Source: G963663365 sp963663365
Lineage (GTDB): Bacteria > Hinthialibacterota > Hinthialibacteria > Hinthialibacterales > G963663365
Length of the DNA stretch: 64,000 bases
Assembly: GCA_963663365.2 (NCBI GenBank)
Contig: CAXXIH010000005.1
Location: forward strand, 124,001-188,000
Direction: 5' to 3'
Below the pieces are notes generated by a model. The model saw only the letters and a list, made by a program, of their open reading frames with translations. It was not told where the DNA came from and did no database searches. The stretch's first letter is position 1; every line of letters starts with the position of its first letter. The translations under genes were made by a program, and so were the position numbers. Below, in pieces: positions 44,441-53,266 of the stretch.

Positions 44441-45361
44441 TCAGGCCACAAGTTCCTCCAGCATGGCTCTGGTCTTTTTGGCTTCGGCAATTACTGTCTC
44501 CAAGTCTCCCGCTGCCAGGGTTTCAATCACCAAAGGCCCTCCGGTAAATCCGCCTTGTTTTAGGCGTGCAAAAACCGCCGGGAAATCCACCCTGCCTTGC
44601 CCTGGTGTAACCATAACATCTTTGGGATCGCGGAAATCCTTTATGCACATTCCCGTAATCAATCCATCAACCGTAGCCGCATCATCTACAGGATTAAGTT
44701 TGCCATCCGAATAATAAAAAATATTCCCGGGATCGTACCAAAGCGTGAAGTTTTTGTGTCCGACATGCTCAATTGCTTTGCGGCACTGCGGCCCCGTCGC
44801 ATTCAAGCCCCCATGAGGTTTTAAAGTCAAACCGATGCCCTTTTCGACGGCGTAATCGCAGCATTCCGCGATTGCCTTATAATACGGATCATAAAGTTCC
44901 TGTTCGCCCACGCCGCCCATCATCAAGGTCTGAGAGCCAACAGCAGCACATTGATCAATCAGGCCTTTAAGAGCAGCGATACCCTTTTCTACAGATTCAT
45001 TAACAGGAATGCCGCCTCCATAAATGGATGGAACCTTCAATCCCCGCTTTTTCACTTCTTCGCCGACCTCCTGGGCGTGTTCCAGGGTCGTTTTCGTCGA
45101 AATGATGAGCCAGTCTTTTGTGTTCGTAGTCATAATTCCTGCATACTTAAAACCGGCTTCAACAATGGCATCCAAGGCAACCCGGTAATCATGTTTATCA
45201 AATGGACGGGTATAACAGCCGATCTGCCAAGTATCGGACGTTTGCGCTGTTGAGGCATGGGCCGATTCAGAACTCAATCCATGACACACAGCACAACCGG
45301 TGGCTGCACTCAGTCCTAGTTTCATAAATTCACGCCGTTTGAAATGCTGATCCCTGGTCAT
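44441..45361 (-). CDS. Tat-exported sugar phosphate isomerase/epimerase-family TIM barrel
   Basis: A 306-residue AP-endonuclease-2/xylose isomerase-like TIM barrel. The N-terminus is a twin-arginine signal (KRREFMKLGLSAATGCAVC), so the protein folds in the cytoplasm and is exported, probably with its metal. Barrel landmarks: GCYTRPFDKHDYRVALDAIVEAGFKYAGI, SIYGGGIPVNES, TLKPHGG, LWYDPGNIFYYSDG and the C-terminal GGPLVIETLAAGDLE, including likely metal-binding Glu and His. Members isomerise or epimerise sugars and inositols (IolE-like). The ATG has AAGGAG 10 bp upstream. It converges on the GH-like gene with a 23 bp gap. Substrate unknown. Confidence 0.85.
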   Translation of the reverse strand: MTRDQHFKRREFMKLGLSAATGCAVCHGLSSESAHASTAQTSDTWQIGCYTRPFDKHDYRVALDAIVEAGFKYAGIMTTNTKDWLIISTKTTLEHAQEVGEEVKKRGLKVPSIYGGGIPVNESVEKGIAALKGLIDQCAAVGSQTLMMGGVGEQELYDPYYKAIAECCDYAVEKGIGLTLKPHGGLNATGPQCRKAIEHVGHKNFTLWYDPGNIFYYSDGKLNPVDDAATVDGLITGMCIKDFRDPKDVMVTPGQGRVDFPAVFARLKQGGFTGGPLVIETLAAGDLETVIAEAKKTRAMLEELVA

Positions 45362-45494
45362 AATTAGCTGCTCCTTCGAGTTGCAGGCGGCTCTTAAGCC
45401 AATCCGGCCGCATAAAACACGGCTACCGATAGAATACCGGAATGCCTATAGGCAAGATAGACGTATTATCATCCCCGAATCTAACTCAAAGAAG

Positions 45495-45528
45495 AAGCCC
45501 GGTGTGCCTTCAAAAACACACCGGGCTT
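45495..45528 (-). terminator. Terminator of the 45624-47063 gene
   Basis: AAGCCCGGTGTG (45495-45506) and CACACCGGGCTT (45517-45528) form a perfect 12 bp stem with a 10 nt loop, 96 bp past the stop codon. On the minus strand it is followed by CTTCTTTG, a weak T-rich tail. Confidence 0.75.
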
Positions 45529-45623
45529 ACAGTTGAACAATAAGCAGCGCAATGGTCGTATTCTAATCCCGCCCGAAACATGAGGCGGTTTTTATAATCT
45601 TCACCAATCCGCCGCTGCCTTTC

Positions 45624-47063
45624 TTAGTAAAGTTCCCAATCATTCACCGAGACTCTTAGCGGATTCTCATACATCGTGATGTATGTCTGTTCATCCGCTG
45701 TAAAGCCGCCACCTGGGCTGAGCGTAATGCCGTTGCTGGCAACGATAATCCGCTCATTATCCATGGTCACACTACCTTCATGCGAATAGAATCCCAAATC
45801 TCCTTCAGCATCGGAGTTATGGTTGGTGTAGCAATAGAAACTCTTGCCCAACGGTTCGAGATCGCTGTTAAAGATGCGGGCGACAGCATCTGTATATGAT
45901 GGGATGATATCATAATCCCACCACACAATTACATTGCCATTCTCATCTGTTGAGCAATCGGTCCGATGGGGTTGACCACCATAATCGAAGAAGAATTCTT
46001 CCGTGACGACTACTTCGTTAACTTCTTCCAACGTCAAAGCGTTGATTTTTGTTACAACAACCTGCGAATCAGCATCTTTGCCGCAAATATAAATGAATTC
46101 ATGGTTAATATTAGCGGCTATACGTGAATCATCCGCACGGCCCATGTCGTTCACGGAAGTCACGTCGCCAAGACCAACAGAACCCATCACATTGCCGTCA
46201 TTGTCGAAAGTGCTGATCACGCCGGAGACACGAAGCGCAAATCCGCCGTCAAAAGCTGCGCAGTTCGACCAAATCTCTCCGGTTGAACCGTCAGCGCGGC
46301 CAGAACGCGGTTCCGTGATCCGCGCACCTGTTGCGCCATCATAAATGGCAAAAACGGCGCCATTGCCGGAAACGGTATTACCTGAACGATCTTCCGGGCA
46401 AATCATCAAGTTGCCGTTGGAGAGAAAGCGCATATCGCCGCCAAAGCGCATTTGCGCGCCATTTTGCGAACCGTCGATTCCGCCATACAACCCATCAAAG
46501 ACGTTTGTAAGCGCAACCGGGCCGCTGGCGGTCAGTTCATACAACTGGCAAGCCGGATGCTGTGCGTCAAACAAGAATGGTTCAAACCAACGGTCTGTTG
46601 TGAATTCGCCGAAGTTCCACGGGGTAGCCTCTTGACCGACACAAAAACGGTAGACGCCGTCACGACGGTCGCAGCAAACACGCGGAGGATTTCCGCTTGG
46701 GCGTGTGACGTTGAAGTTCCCTGTATAGGTATTCCCTTCATCGTCGGTAAAAGCCCAATACTCTTCATAACTTCCGTCCGGTTGGATGACGCATACTTTG
46801 GCGTTCATTGTATCCGACATCGGATTTCCACTTCCGTCGATTCCGTGGACGCCCGCGATCACGACACAAGTTCCATCGCCAAATGTATCCGTGAACGGTT
46901 CCCAATAGCTGCCGTTGGCGATCGACACTTCAAAGATGACTGTTTCCGGGAGAACCACAACAATCCCTGTCTCGTCGATGTTTAATGGATCTTCTGCCAT
47001 TAAACTTGGTACGGCGATCATAAAGAACGCCGCAACAAAAGTTGCAATAAATATTCCTCTCAT
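45624..47063 (-). CDS. Secreted protein of unknown function, possible beta-propeller
   Basis: A 479-residue exported protein with signal peptide MRGIFIATFVAAFFMIAVPSLMA (cleavage after residue 23). The mature part is rich in Asp, Gly and Asn and in short beta-strands (TFDNDGNVMGSVGLGD, VTKINALTLEEVNE, DCSTDENGNVIVWW), which would suit a beta-propeller. Several cysteines (VCCDRRDGVYRFC) may form disulphides. I do not recognise the family. ATG 47063 is preferred over TTG 47081, with GGAGGAG 8 bp upstream. It has a 5'-UTR UUCG hairpin and its own terminator, so it is a single-gene unit and may be abundant. Confidence 0.75.
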   Translation of the reverse strand: MRGIFIATFVAAFFMIAVPSLMAEDPLNIDETGIVVVLPETVIFEVSIANGSYWEPFTDTFGDGTCVVIAGVHGIDGSGNPMSDTMNAKVCVIQPDGSYEEYWAFTDDEGNTYTGNFNVTRPSGNPPRVCCDRRDGVYRFCVGQEATPWNFGEFTTDRWFEPFLFDAQHPACQLYELTASGPVALTNVFDGLYGGIDGSQNGAQMRFGGDMRFLSNGNLMICPEDRSGNTVSGNGAVFAIYDGATGARITEPRSGRADGSTGEIWSNCAAFDGGFALRVSGVISTFDNDGNVMGSVGLGDVTSVNDMGRADDSRIAANINHEFIYICGKDADSQVVVTKINALTLEEVNEVVVTEEFFFDYGGQPHRTDCSTDENGNVIVWWDYDIIPSYTDAVARIFNSDLEPLGKSFYCYTNHNSDAEGDLGFYSHEGSVTMDNERIIVASNGITLSPGGGFTADEQTYITMYENPLRVSVNDWELY

Positions 47064-47089
47064 AAATTTCTCCTCCTGCAAGGGGATGT

Positions 47090-47105
47090 TGATGCCGAAG
47101 CATCA
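47090..47105 (-). promoter_or_regulatory. 5'-UTR UUCG-tetraloop hairpin
   Basis: On the minus strand TGATGC-TTCG-GCATCA, a 6 bp stem closed by the extra-stable cUUCGg tetraloop, 27 bp upstream of the ATG at 47063. Probably stabilises the 5' end of the mRNA. Confidence 0.55.
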
Positions 47106-47424
47106 TGATTGCTTATTTAAAGCGATGGTAAAACACGCCAATACACCATTTCAATAGGTTTTTTGGGATAATGCCTAAAATTCCGCTTTCTAATGCAAGT
47201 TATTAAATAATCCCCAGAAAAAATTGACTTCGTTCACAATCAATCATTTAAAAATTCCCGCAACAAACAAAACGTAACCCATATCATATCAACTAGTTAC
47301 ACAACAACCAATTAATAACTCCCATAGTTCTGCACAACCAGATCGACTATTCTTATTATATAAAAATACAACCCTTCTTATTGATAAACGTTATCAATAA
47401 GAAGGGTTGATAAAATTTGTTAAA
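47106..47424. promoter_or_regulatory. AT-rich divergent promoter region with a 19 bp inverted repeat
   Basis: This gap separates the secreted-protein gene (minus) from the amidohydrolase gene (plus). It is strongly AT-rich. At its right end, 47369-47387 and 47391-47409 form a perfect 19 bp inverted repeat around a 3 bp centre (core TTGATAA-ACG-TTATCAA). It ends 15 bp before the ATG at 47425 and could be an operator or a start-proximal mRNA hairpin. No other feature was recognised. Confidence 0.55.
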
Positions 47425-48231
47425 ATGGAGCCCATTTTGATTACTGATGTCCATGTTCATGTATTTCCTGACCAGCTTGCAGCCAAGGCCGTACCCTTCA
47501 TGGCCGCCGAGGCGGGGATCGAAGCGGCCCTGTCGGGAACGGTAGCGGATTTATTGCAATCGATGGACAAAGCCGGGATCCAAATATCATGGCTACAGCC
47601 CGTAGCGACCAAACCGAACCAGATTGAATCGATCAACCGCTGGCATGAGGAATTATGTTCTGACCGGATCGTATCGTTTGGCGCGGTTCATCCGGACTTT
47701 GAAGACCTCCCCGGCCTGATACGTGACCTCTCGGCCCGCAATTTTCCCGGAATCAAATTCCATCCCGAATACCATCACATCGAGCCGGATGACGAACGGT
47801 TATTCCCGATGTACGAGGCCCTCATTGAAGAAGGAATGATCGTTTTGTTTCATGCCGGTTATGATATTGGTATTCCTGAATTGCACAGCACGCCGCGTCA
47901 CTTCGCATCGCTTAACGACCGTTTCCCGGAGTTAATTACCATTCTGGCTCATATGGGCGGGTACCAACAATGGCCGGAAGTTGAGGCCGAGCTAATGGGC
48001 CGCAATGTCTATTTAGATACATCCTATGTCTTTAGAGAAATTCAAGATGAAGAATTTTTGCGGCTGGTCGAAAAACACGGGCAGGATAAAATCCTCTACG
48101 GTTCCGATTCCCCTTGGGCCGGTCAACAAGAGGACCTGGAGCACCTCAAATCGATCCTGCCTTCTGAGGAATGTATTGATCTTATTTTCGGATTAAACGC
48201 CAAAAACCTGCTTGAGCGCGTCACGAAATAA
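47425..48231 (+). CDS. Amidohydrolase-family metal-dependent hydrolase (amidohydro-rel/PF04909-type)
   Basis: A 268-residue TIM-barrel hydrolase. The metal-binding DVHVHVF (the HxH motif) is close to the N-terminus, GIKFHPEYHHIEPDD holds the barrel's second metal region, VLFHAGYDIGIPE and ILAHMGGY supply histidines, and the catalytic aspartate is in ILYGSDSPWAG. This is the TatD/ACMSD-like group that hydrolyses or decarboxylates small cyclic or carboxylated metabolites. ATG 47425 is preferred over TTG 47407, which lies inside the upstream inverted repeat; no clear ribosome-binding site is visible. The stop is 16 bp from the convergent esterase fusion gene. Confidence 0.87.
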   Translation: MEPILITDVHVHVFPDQLAAKAVPFMAAEAGIEAALSGTVADLLQSMDKAGIQISWLQPVATKPNQIESINRWHEELCSDRIVSFGAVHPDFEDLPGLIRDLSARNFPGIKFHPEYHHIEPDDERLFPMYEALIEEGMIVLFHAGYDIGIPELHSTPRHFASLNDRFPELITILAHMGGYQQWPEVEAELMGRNVYLDTSYVFREIQDEEFLRLVEKHGQDKILYGSDSPWAGQQEDLEHLKSILPSEECIDLIFGLNAKNLLERVTK

Positions 48232-48247
48232 CAAAACAGCTCATTGA

Positions 48248-50470
48248 TTATTCTGCAGGACCAATCCAGGCAGCCGTTCCGATGGCAAAGTATTTATTGA
48301 CATGCGGCGGCTCTTTTCGGGTGGCGTACCACATACGCCATGTACCATCGTCCAAACGCATCACGGATTGGCTCGTTGTATAATGCGACTCCCATGAATT
48401 GCGAGGCTCCGGACGGAAAACGGGATTCTCGGGATGCTTATACCAAATCACCCCATCCCGGCTGGCCGCAAAACCGAGCGCCGTCATTTGTTCATGCCCC
48501 TTCCAATAGGCCCCATACCACATCAAATAGACATCCCCGCTTTTTACGACAGTTGGATAGAACAGACGGTCACGCTCCCAATCTTGATCGATAACAAGCA
48601 CCGGCCCTTCGGTCACGAACCATGATTGTCCGTCCCGGCTAAAGGCATGACGAAACGTCCAAGGATCAGTACTCACATCCGTGTACCACAGACGGCAAAT
48701 ATCATCCTCTTTTATAATTGTGGGTGCGTAAACATTCTCCAGCTGACTGGGCGATGGGGATGAAAGATGCAACACATCCCGCCCCGAACACTCATGCAAG
48801 GTATGCGCAGCATCTCGAACAGTCATATCCGCGGAGCTAAACCACAATCGCAAAAGACCGTTTTCGCGAAGCGTCCGTCCCTCATCGCCCCGCAAAAATG
48901 TGGGCGTCAAAATGGATCGCCTGCCATCGCCATAACCATAGACCGGCGATTCTTCAAACTTCTCAAAATCCACACCATTCGCGCTCACCGCATATCCCAG
49001 ATGAAAAATTCGGTTATCAACCGATCCCCGGGATCCGCAATAAAGCATTTCATACCGCCCATTCTCATAAAGAACCGCCGGAGCAAAGAGATGCGTATCG
49101 TCAAAACGTCCCTTCTCCCCCAATGAGATAACCGGACAGTCCTTATCACGAATCCAATTTTGCGGTGCCATCCATTTCTTTAATGGCCCGGGAACGGTTG
49201 TGCGATTCTCGGCAATCTTAAGTTCGCACCAGCCTTTCATCGTAGTTTCCGGCTCTGGTTTATCGACATCAGGAAAGCAGGCCAGTTCTTTAGGCTCGCG
49301 GTAAACCGCTCCACAATCGATAGCCAAAAGTCCCCGCTCATTACGCTCCGTGTTATAGAGCGATTCAATTTGTTTTCCTTGGGAGTCCACCCAATCGCCA
49401 AAATAAATCCGTTTCGCAGGAATAGCCTTCGGCGGATTTGCTCCCATTAAATACTCTTGCATCCAACAAACAGCGCGTTCCGATAAAAAGAATGGACGGT
49501 GACCGGATTCGGGCACAAGTTCAACTTCAATCGTCCCACTTTGCCCTGCCTTATCAAGAATTCCATGTGCTGCGCTTACATTAGCTTTCAAATCTCGGAC
49601 AACCGCCGCCCCTTCCAGCTGATCGTCGATGATGTTGTCTCTCTCGCCACAGAAATACAGCGAAGCCGCATGGGGAGCCGATAGTGCCGTCATCTCCCCG
49701 TAATTGAGAAACCGGTTAAACGCCGCATGGGGAAGTTTTGTACAATACTTGCTGGCAACCGCATAGCGTTCTCGAAACACCCATCCGCAAATCACGGCCG
49801 CTTTGATCCGCTGATCCAGCATGGATACGATCCCGCTGGTCGCCCCGCCTAAGGAGTACCCCACAATGCCGATACGGTCCTTATCGATCTCTGTCCGTGT
49901 CTCTAAATAATCGAGCCCACACAGCAAATCCCATACGATCTTTCCCAAGACCGAACGTTTCACTTGTGTATGAATATATTCCGGATTCTTATCTTTTAAT
50001 GGATAAAGATCGTGTCCTCTCGCGCCCATTCTCCCCGTGGCTTCGCGTTCCTCTTCACCAATCGTATCAGGAATTAAACAAGCGAATCCAAGTTGCGCAT
50101 AAAGCTGCCCCGCATATTGCGCGTAGAAACAAGATTTCGAGCCGCCGTGACCGCAGGCCACAATCACAGCCGGAACAGGCTCCGCAGTATTCTTTGGTAA
50201 ATAAAGCGATGCCGTTACTCGCGAGCCCGCTTCACTCGCATAGGTCAACGCTTCAATGCTGTATTCGCCGCACTCCAACCGCCGGTGCACTTTCGCATCC
50301 AAAGCCACTTTCGACTCCGGAAGAGTTAAAACTTTTGCAATCTCATCACGTAAATACGCAGCCCGCGCATCCCAATTCTCGCTCTCCGCAGAAACGGTAC
50401 AAGACCAAATGCACACAAAAATAAATACATACAGCAAGCCGATACTATGTCTATTCAACTCGTACATCAT
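48248..50470 (-). CDS. Secreted esterase / GH43-like beta-propeller fusion protein
   Basis: A 740-residue exported fusion. The signal peptide is HSIGLLYVFIFVCIWSCTVSA. Residues ~30-350 are an alpha/beta-hydrolase of the dienelactone hydrolase/acetyl xylan esterase type: nucleophile serine in GIVGYSLGGATSG, acid aspartate in CGERDNIIDDQ, histidine in VPESGHRPFF. Residues ~430-735 are a five-bladed propeller like GH32/GH43/GH130 (FAPAVLYENGRYEMLYCG, YAPTIIKEDDICRLWYTD, YPTVVKSGDVYLMWYG, MRLDDGTWRMWYATR). It may both deacylate and cleave a decorated glycan. ATG 50470 (or 50467) follows GGGG; the longer frame to 50590 runs into repeat copy C. Confidence 0.84.
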   Translation of the reverse strand: MMYELNRHSIGLLYVFIFVCIWSCTVSAESENWDARAAYLRDEIAKVLTLPESKVALDAKVHRRLECGEYSIEALTYASEAGSRVTASLYLPKNTAEPVPAVIVACGHGGSKSCFYAQYAGQLYAQLGFACLIPDTIGEEEREATGRMGARGHDLYPLKDKNPEYIHTQVKRSVLGKIVWDLLCGLDYLETRTEIDKDRIGIVGYSLGGATSGIVSMLDQRIKAAVICGWVFRERYAVASKYCTKLPHAAFNRFLNYGEMTALSAPHAASLYFCGERDNIIDDQLEGAAVVRDLKANVSAAHGILDKAGQSGTIEVELVPESGHRPFFLSERAVCWMQEYLMGANPPKAIPAKRIYFGDWVDSQGKQIESLYNTERNERGLLAIDCGAVYREPKELACFPDVDKPEPETTMKGWCELKIAENRTTVPGPLKKWMAPQNWIRDKDCPVISLGEKGRFDDTHLFAPAVLYENGRYEMLYCGSRGSVDNRIFHLGYAVSANGVDFEKFEESPVYGYGDGRRSILTPTFLRGDEGRTLRENGLLRLWFSSADMTVRDAAHTLHECSGRDVLHLSSPSPSQLENVYAPTIIKEDDICRLWYTDVSTDPWTFRHAFSRDGQSWFVTEGPVLVIDQDWERDRLFYPTVVKSGDVYLMWYGAYWKGHEQMTALGFAASRDGVIWYKHPENPVFRPEPRNSWESHYTTSQSVMRLDDGTWRMWYATRKEPPHVNKYFAIGTAAWIGPAE

Positions 50471-50482
50471 CACCCCTTTCTT

Positions 50483-51057
50483 AAAACTGGACTCAAAGCC
50501 CTGCCTATCAATGATCGTGGGAGAGCAAATCTCCTGATGAGCTGTTTTTAATACCACTCTGCTTCGCAGGGTGCTGAACAGACATATCATTCAAATATAC
50601 TTTGAAATCGTGAGCCGTTAGGTCCCGCCACGGCGGGATCCACGGCGGCCACGCCGCGGTAGGGCGAGGCTCCTGCCGAGCCGCTGTTTGCCATACGTAC
50701 ACCTGTATCTCTATATCCACCAACTCCGTAAAACAACCACACCAAGCACCGTAGGTGCGACGAGAAAATAGCCCCGGGCAAGCGAAGCGCCGCCCGGGGT
50801 AACAGCCCCTAAAACCCTAAGCGCTGTAAGCGCGCAAGAGAACTAATTATCTCGGTCCGCAGGGTGCTGACCCACTCTATCCCTTGTACACACTCCGAAA
50901 TCGTGAGCCGTTAGGCGTCATGCCTGCGGAGGTACTCCGACGCTGTAAGTGCGCAAGAAAACTATTTGAATCGTCAAATTGCATTATTACGCTTCTTGCC
51001 ACAGAGGCGCCCTAACAAAACCTCGGCTTCCCGGAATGAGATTTTGAAACCAGTTCT
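50483..51057 (+). repeat. Composite multi-hairpin intergenic element, copy C
   Basis: A 575 bp non-coding element with degenerate inverted ends (50483-50500 and 51040-51057). It carries a GGGCGAGGCTCCTGCC block (about 50662-50677), GCACC-GTA-GGTGC (50746-50758), CCCCGGGC...GCCCGGGG (50772-50779 with 50792-50799) and GCGCT-GTA-AGCGC (50821-50833), in the same order and orientation as copies A and B. Its right end lies 9 bp from the stop codon of the beta-helix gene, its left end 12 bp from the esterase fusion start. Confidence 0.82.
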
Positions 51058-51066
51058 TAAACCATT

Positions 51067-53082
51067 TCAACGTCTTGGCCCCACTCCGCTTAAGTCGATG
51101 GCCTTAAATCCAAGTTCAAAAGCGGGCGAAGCTGACTTCAGACGGTAATCGTCTGCATCGACATCCACGAAAAGCGGATCGGCGATCCTGCTATGCACAT
51201 CGTGGCCCCGTGCTTTCCATTCTTCAACTGTTGCGCCTTTAAAATTGATCGCCGTGGGGTCCGGATTCCAATAAAGGTTATAGTCCATCACGAACCGGTC
51301 GTTCTCCCACGTCCCCCCCAAGAGCGGTCCTTCGGTGTAATAGACGATATTGTTGGTGAAATCGAAGGACTTATGATCTTCATTCCGGCTGCGGACAACT
51401 TGGTCATCCTCCGCTTTGGCAAAAATATTATTGCGGATGATGTTTTCTTTTCCGTAGTGGATATGGAATCCCCCGCGCTGGGCGCGATAGACAACATTAT
51501 TTTCAACAAGCATATGTGTCGTGCCTTCATCCAGGTAGATGCCCCACCCGCCGAAACCATGGCAGCTGATATCATGTACCACGTTATGATGAATCCGCGA
51601 TCCATCCGCCACACCCAATGTGTATACCGCGCCCATATCGCTTAGGACTTTTTGACCGATTTGATGAATGTGATTGTAAGCAATAACGTTATCGAGTGAC
51701 TCTGTCGGATTGTATCCCCACGACCACCCAACCGAAATACCCGTGTAATAAAGATCGTAAATATGATTGTGGACAATGGCATTGTGGCCGCTGTTCCCCA
51801 CCCACACGCCGATAGCGCTGTGATAAGTCCGTCCGCAACGGGTAATAACATTATCCGCCACCGTTGTATGGCTGCTCCCCGGTCCGATTTTAATGCCACC
51901 GGCTCCAAGATCGCAAAGCGTACTGCCTAATACCCGGACATTGTGGCACCCTTTGCCGATCTCCATGGCATACATGCCCAGCCGCTCGATTTTGCAGTCC
52001 GAAAACGTGCAGTCTTCAGCACCGATAAGCCGAATCGCGCCCGGAACTTCAAAAGCCGCTTGAACCGATCCGGCATCGCCTTCAGGGAATTCCCAAGCGG
52101 CATGACAGAACATGATCCCCCGGAAATGAAGGTTATTGACCTTGTTGTTCTCATCTCCTTCAATCGATAACAATCCTGATTGTGCCGGTGCTTCAATAAC
52201 GGTTGATTCAGGCCTTTCGCCCGGCTGAGGCAGGTAATACAAAATCCCTTCTTGATAATCCATATACCATTCCCCGGGCTCATTCATCGCTTCATAAACA
52301 TTCTCGACATAGTAACGCGCAAAACTTTCATGGTTCTTTGTATTTTCCAGACGGAATGTGCTTTGGTTCGCAAACGTCACCATATGCTTTTCCATGTCCA
52401 ATTCGGCAATCGGGCTTCGGGTCTCGATCCAGCGTGTAAGCGCCACAATCTCAACATCATTCAGGTTCTTCCAAGGTTTTAAGTCGCCTTCTTTAAACAT
52501 CGCCTGCCGGACACCGTTATTCCATTGCGGCTTTTCCACCAAATCCACAAGTCCTGTAAATTCGTAATAGCCTGTCTCCGGAAGCCGTGTGCGCGGATGC
52601 CGAACGCCATTGATATAAATCTCTCGAAACCACCAAGTACCGTTCTTGACTTCCGGCAAAACGGCGGTCCATACGGTCCGGCCATCGCGTTTTTCAACCT
52701 TCCAATCCGCGATACGCCTCCCACCGCTAATTACCGGCTGTTCTCCCGCATAGGCCGCATATGTCACCGGTGCGGATTTCCCGCCGCCGTCCTCCGCATG
52801 GAACGCTAAAGGCTGACTCAAACGGTAAGCGCCATCCCGCAAATAAACCGTGACCGGTTCGGTTAAGGTTCCCTTCCCATGAATAGCCCGCACTTGTTCT
52901 TGAGCCCGCGTTATGGTGGCAAAAGGTCCGTCACTGTGATCGCTATTCGGCTCAGCCAGCGCCCCGGACCATGTATCGTTTCCCGATGGCGAAACATACA
53001 AGACGACATCGGCATAAACCGGAGCAATGCTCAAACAGAAGATAAACGCGGACGCGAGAATGGTGGAAAACTTGAAATTCAT
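51067..53082 (-). CDS. Secreted right-handed beta-helix protein, GH141-like
   Basis: A 671-residue exported protein (signal peptide FKFSTILASAFIFCLSIAPVYA). The mature N-terminus begins YVSPSGNDTWSG and PFATITRAQEQVRAI, the opening of beta-helix carbohydrate-active proteins such as GH141. Residues ~300-620 hold repeated helix coils with Asn ladders (NVRVLGSTLCDLGAGGIKIG, TTVADNVITRCG, AIVHNHIYDLYYTGIS, RIHHNVVHDIS, MLVENNVVYRA, NIIRNNIFAKAE). GH141 members act on fucosylated or xylan substrates; assignment beyond the fold is tentative. ATG 53082 has GAGG 6 bp upstream; the earlier starts are less credible. Confidence 0.82.
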   Translation of the reverse strand: MNFKFSTILASAFIFCLSIAPVYADVVLYVSPSGNDTWSGALAEPNSDHSDGPFATITRAQEQVRAIHGKGTLTEPVTVYLRDGAYRLSQPLAFHAEDGGGKSAPVTYAAYAGEQPVISGGRRIADWKVEKRDGRTVWTAVLPEVKNGTWWFREIYINGVRHPRTRLPETGYYEFTGLVDLVEKPQWNNGVRQAMFKEGDLKPWKNLNDVEIVALTRWIETRSPIAELDMEKHMVTFANQSTFRLENTKNHESFARYYVENVYEAMNEPGEWYMDYQEGILYYLPQPGERPESTVIEAPAQSGLLSIEGDENNKVNNLHFRGIMFCHAAWEFPEGDAGSVQAAFEVPGAIRLIGAEDCTFSDCKIERLGMYAMEIGKGCHNVRVLGSTLCDLGAGGIKIGPGSSHTTVADNVITRCGRTYHSAIGVWVGNSGHNAIVHNHIYDLYYTGISVGWSWGYNPTESLDNVIAYNHIHQIGQKVLSDMGAVYTLGVADGSRIHHNVVHDISCHGFGGWGIYLDEGTTHMLVENNVVYRAQRGGFHIHYGKENIIRNNIFAKAEDDQVVRSRNEDHKSFDFTNNIVYYTEGPLLGGTWENDRFVMDYNLYWNPDPTAINFKGATVEEWKARGHDVHSRIADPLFVDVDADDYRLKSASPAFELGFKAIDLSGVGPRR

Positions 53083-53266
53083 AAGATGCCTCATCAGGTA
53101 GTTCGTATTTTGATGTACAACCGATGGGGTATTATACTCCGCTTTCACAAGTATCGCTATCGGCAAGCAGAACTGGCTGAACACCATTGGCTGTACCCGC
53201 TATATAGTCTCATAAAGACTCTCGTGCTATAAATAGGCCCCGATTGCACATAAAGGAAAGATTTCC

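Noticed and set aside
50587..50781. Short minus-strand frame containing GSAGASP-like peptide
   Set aside because: GSAGASP-type peptides arise from translation of the GGCTCC(T)GCC repeat block in many genomes of this broad group; I read it as non-coding.
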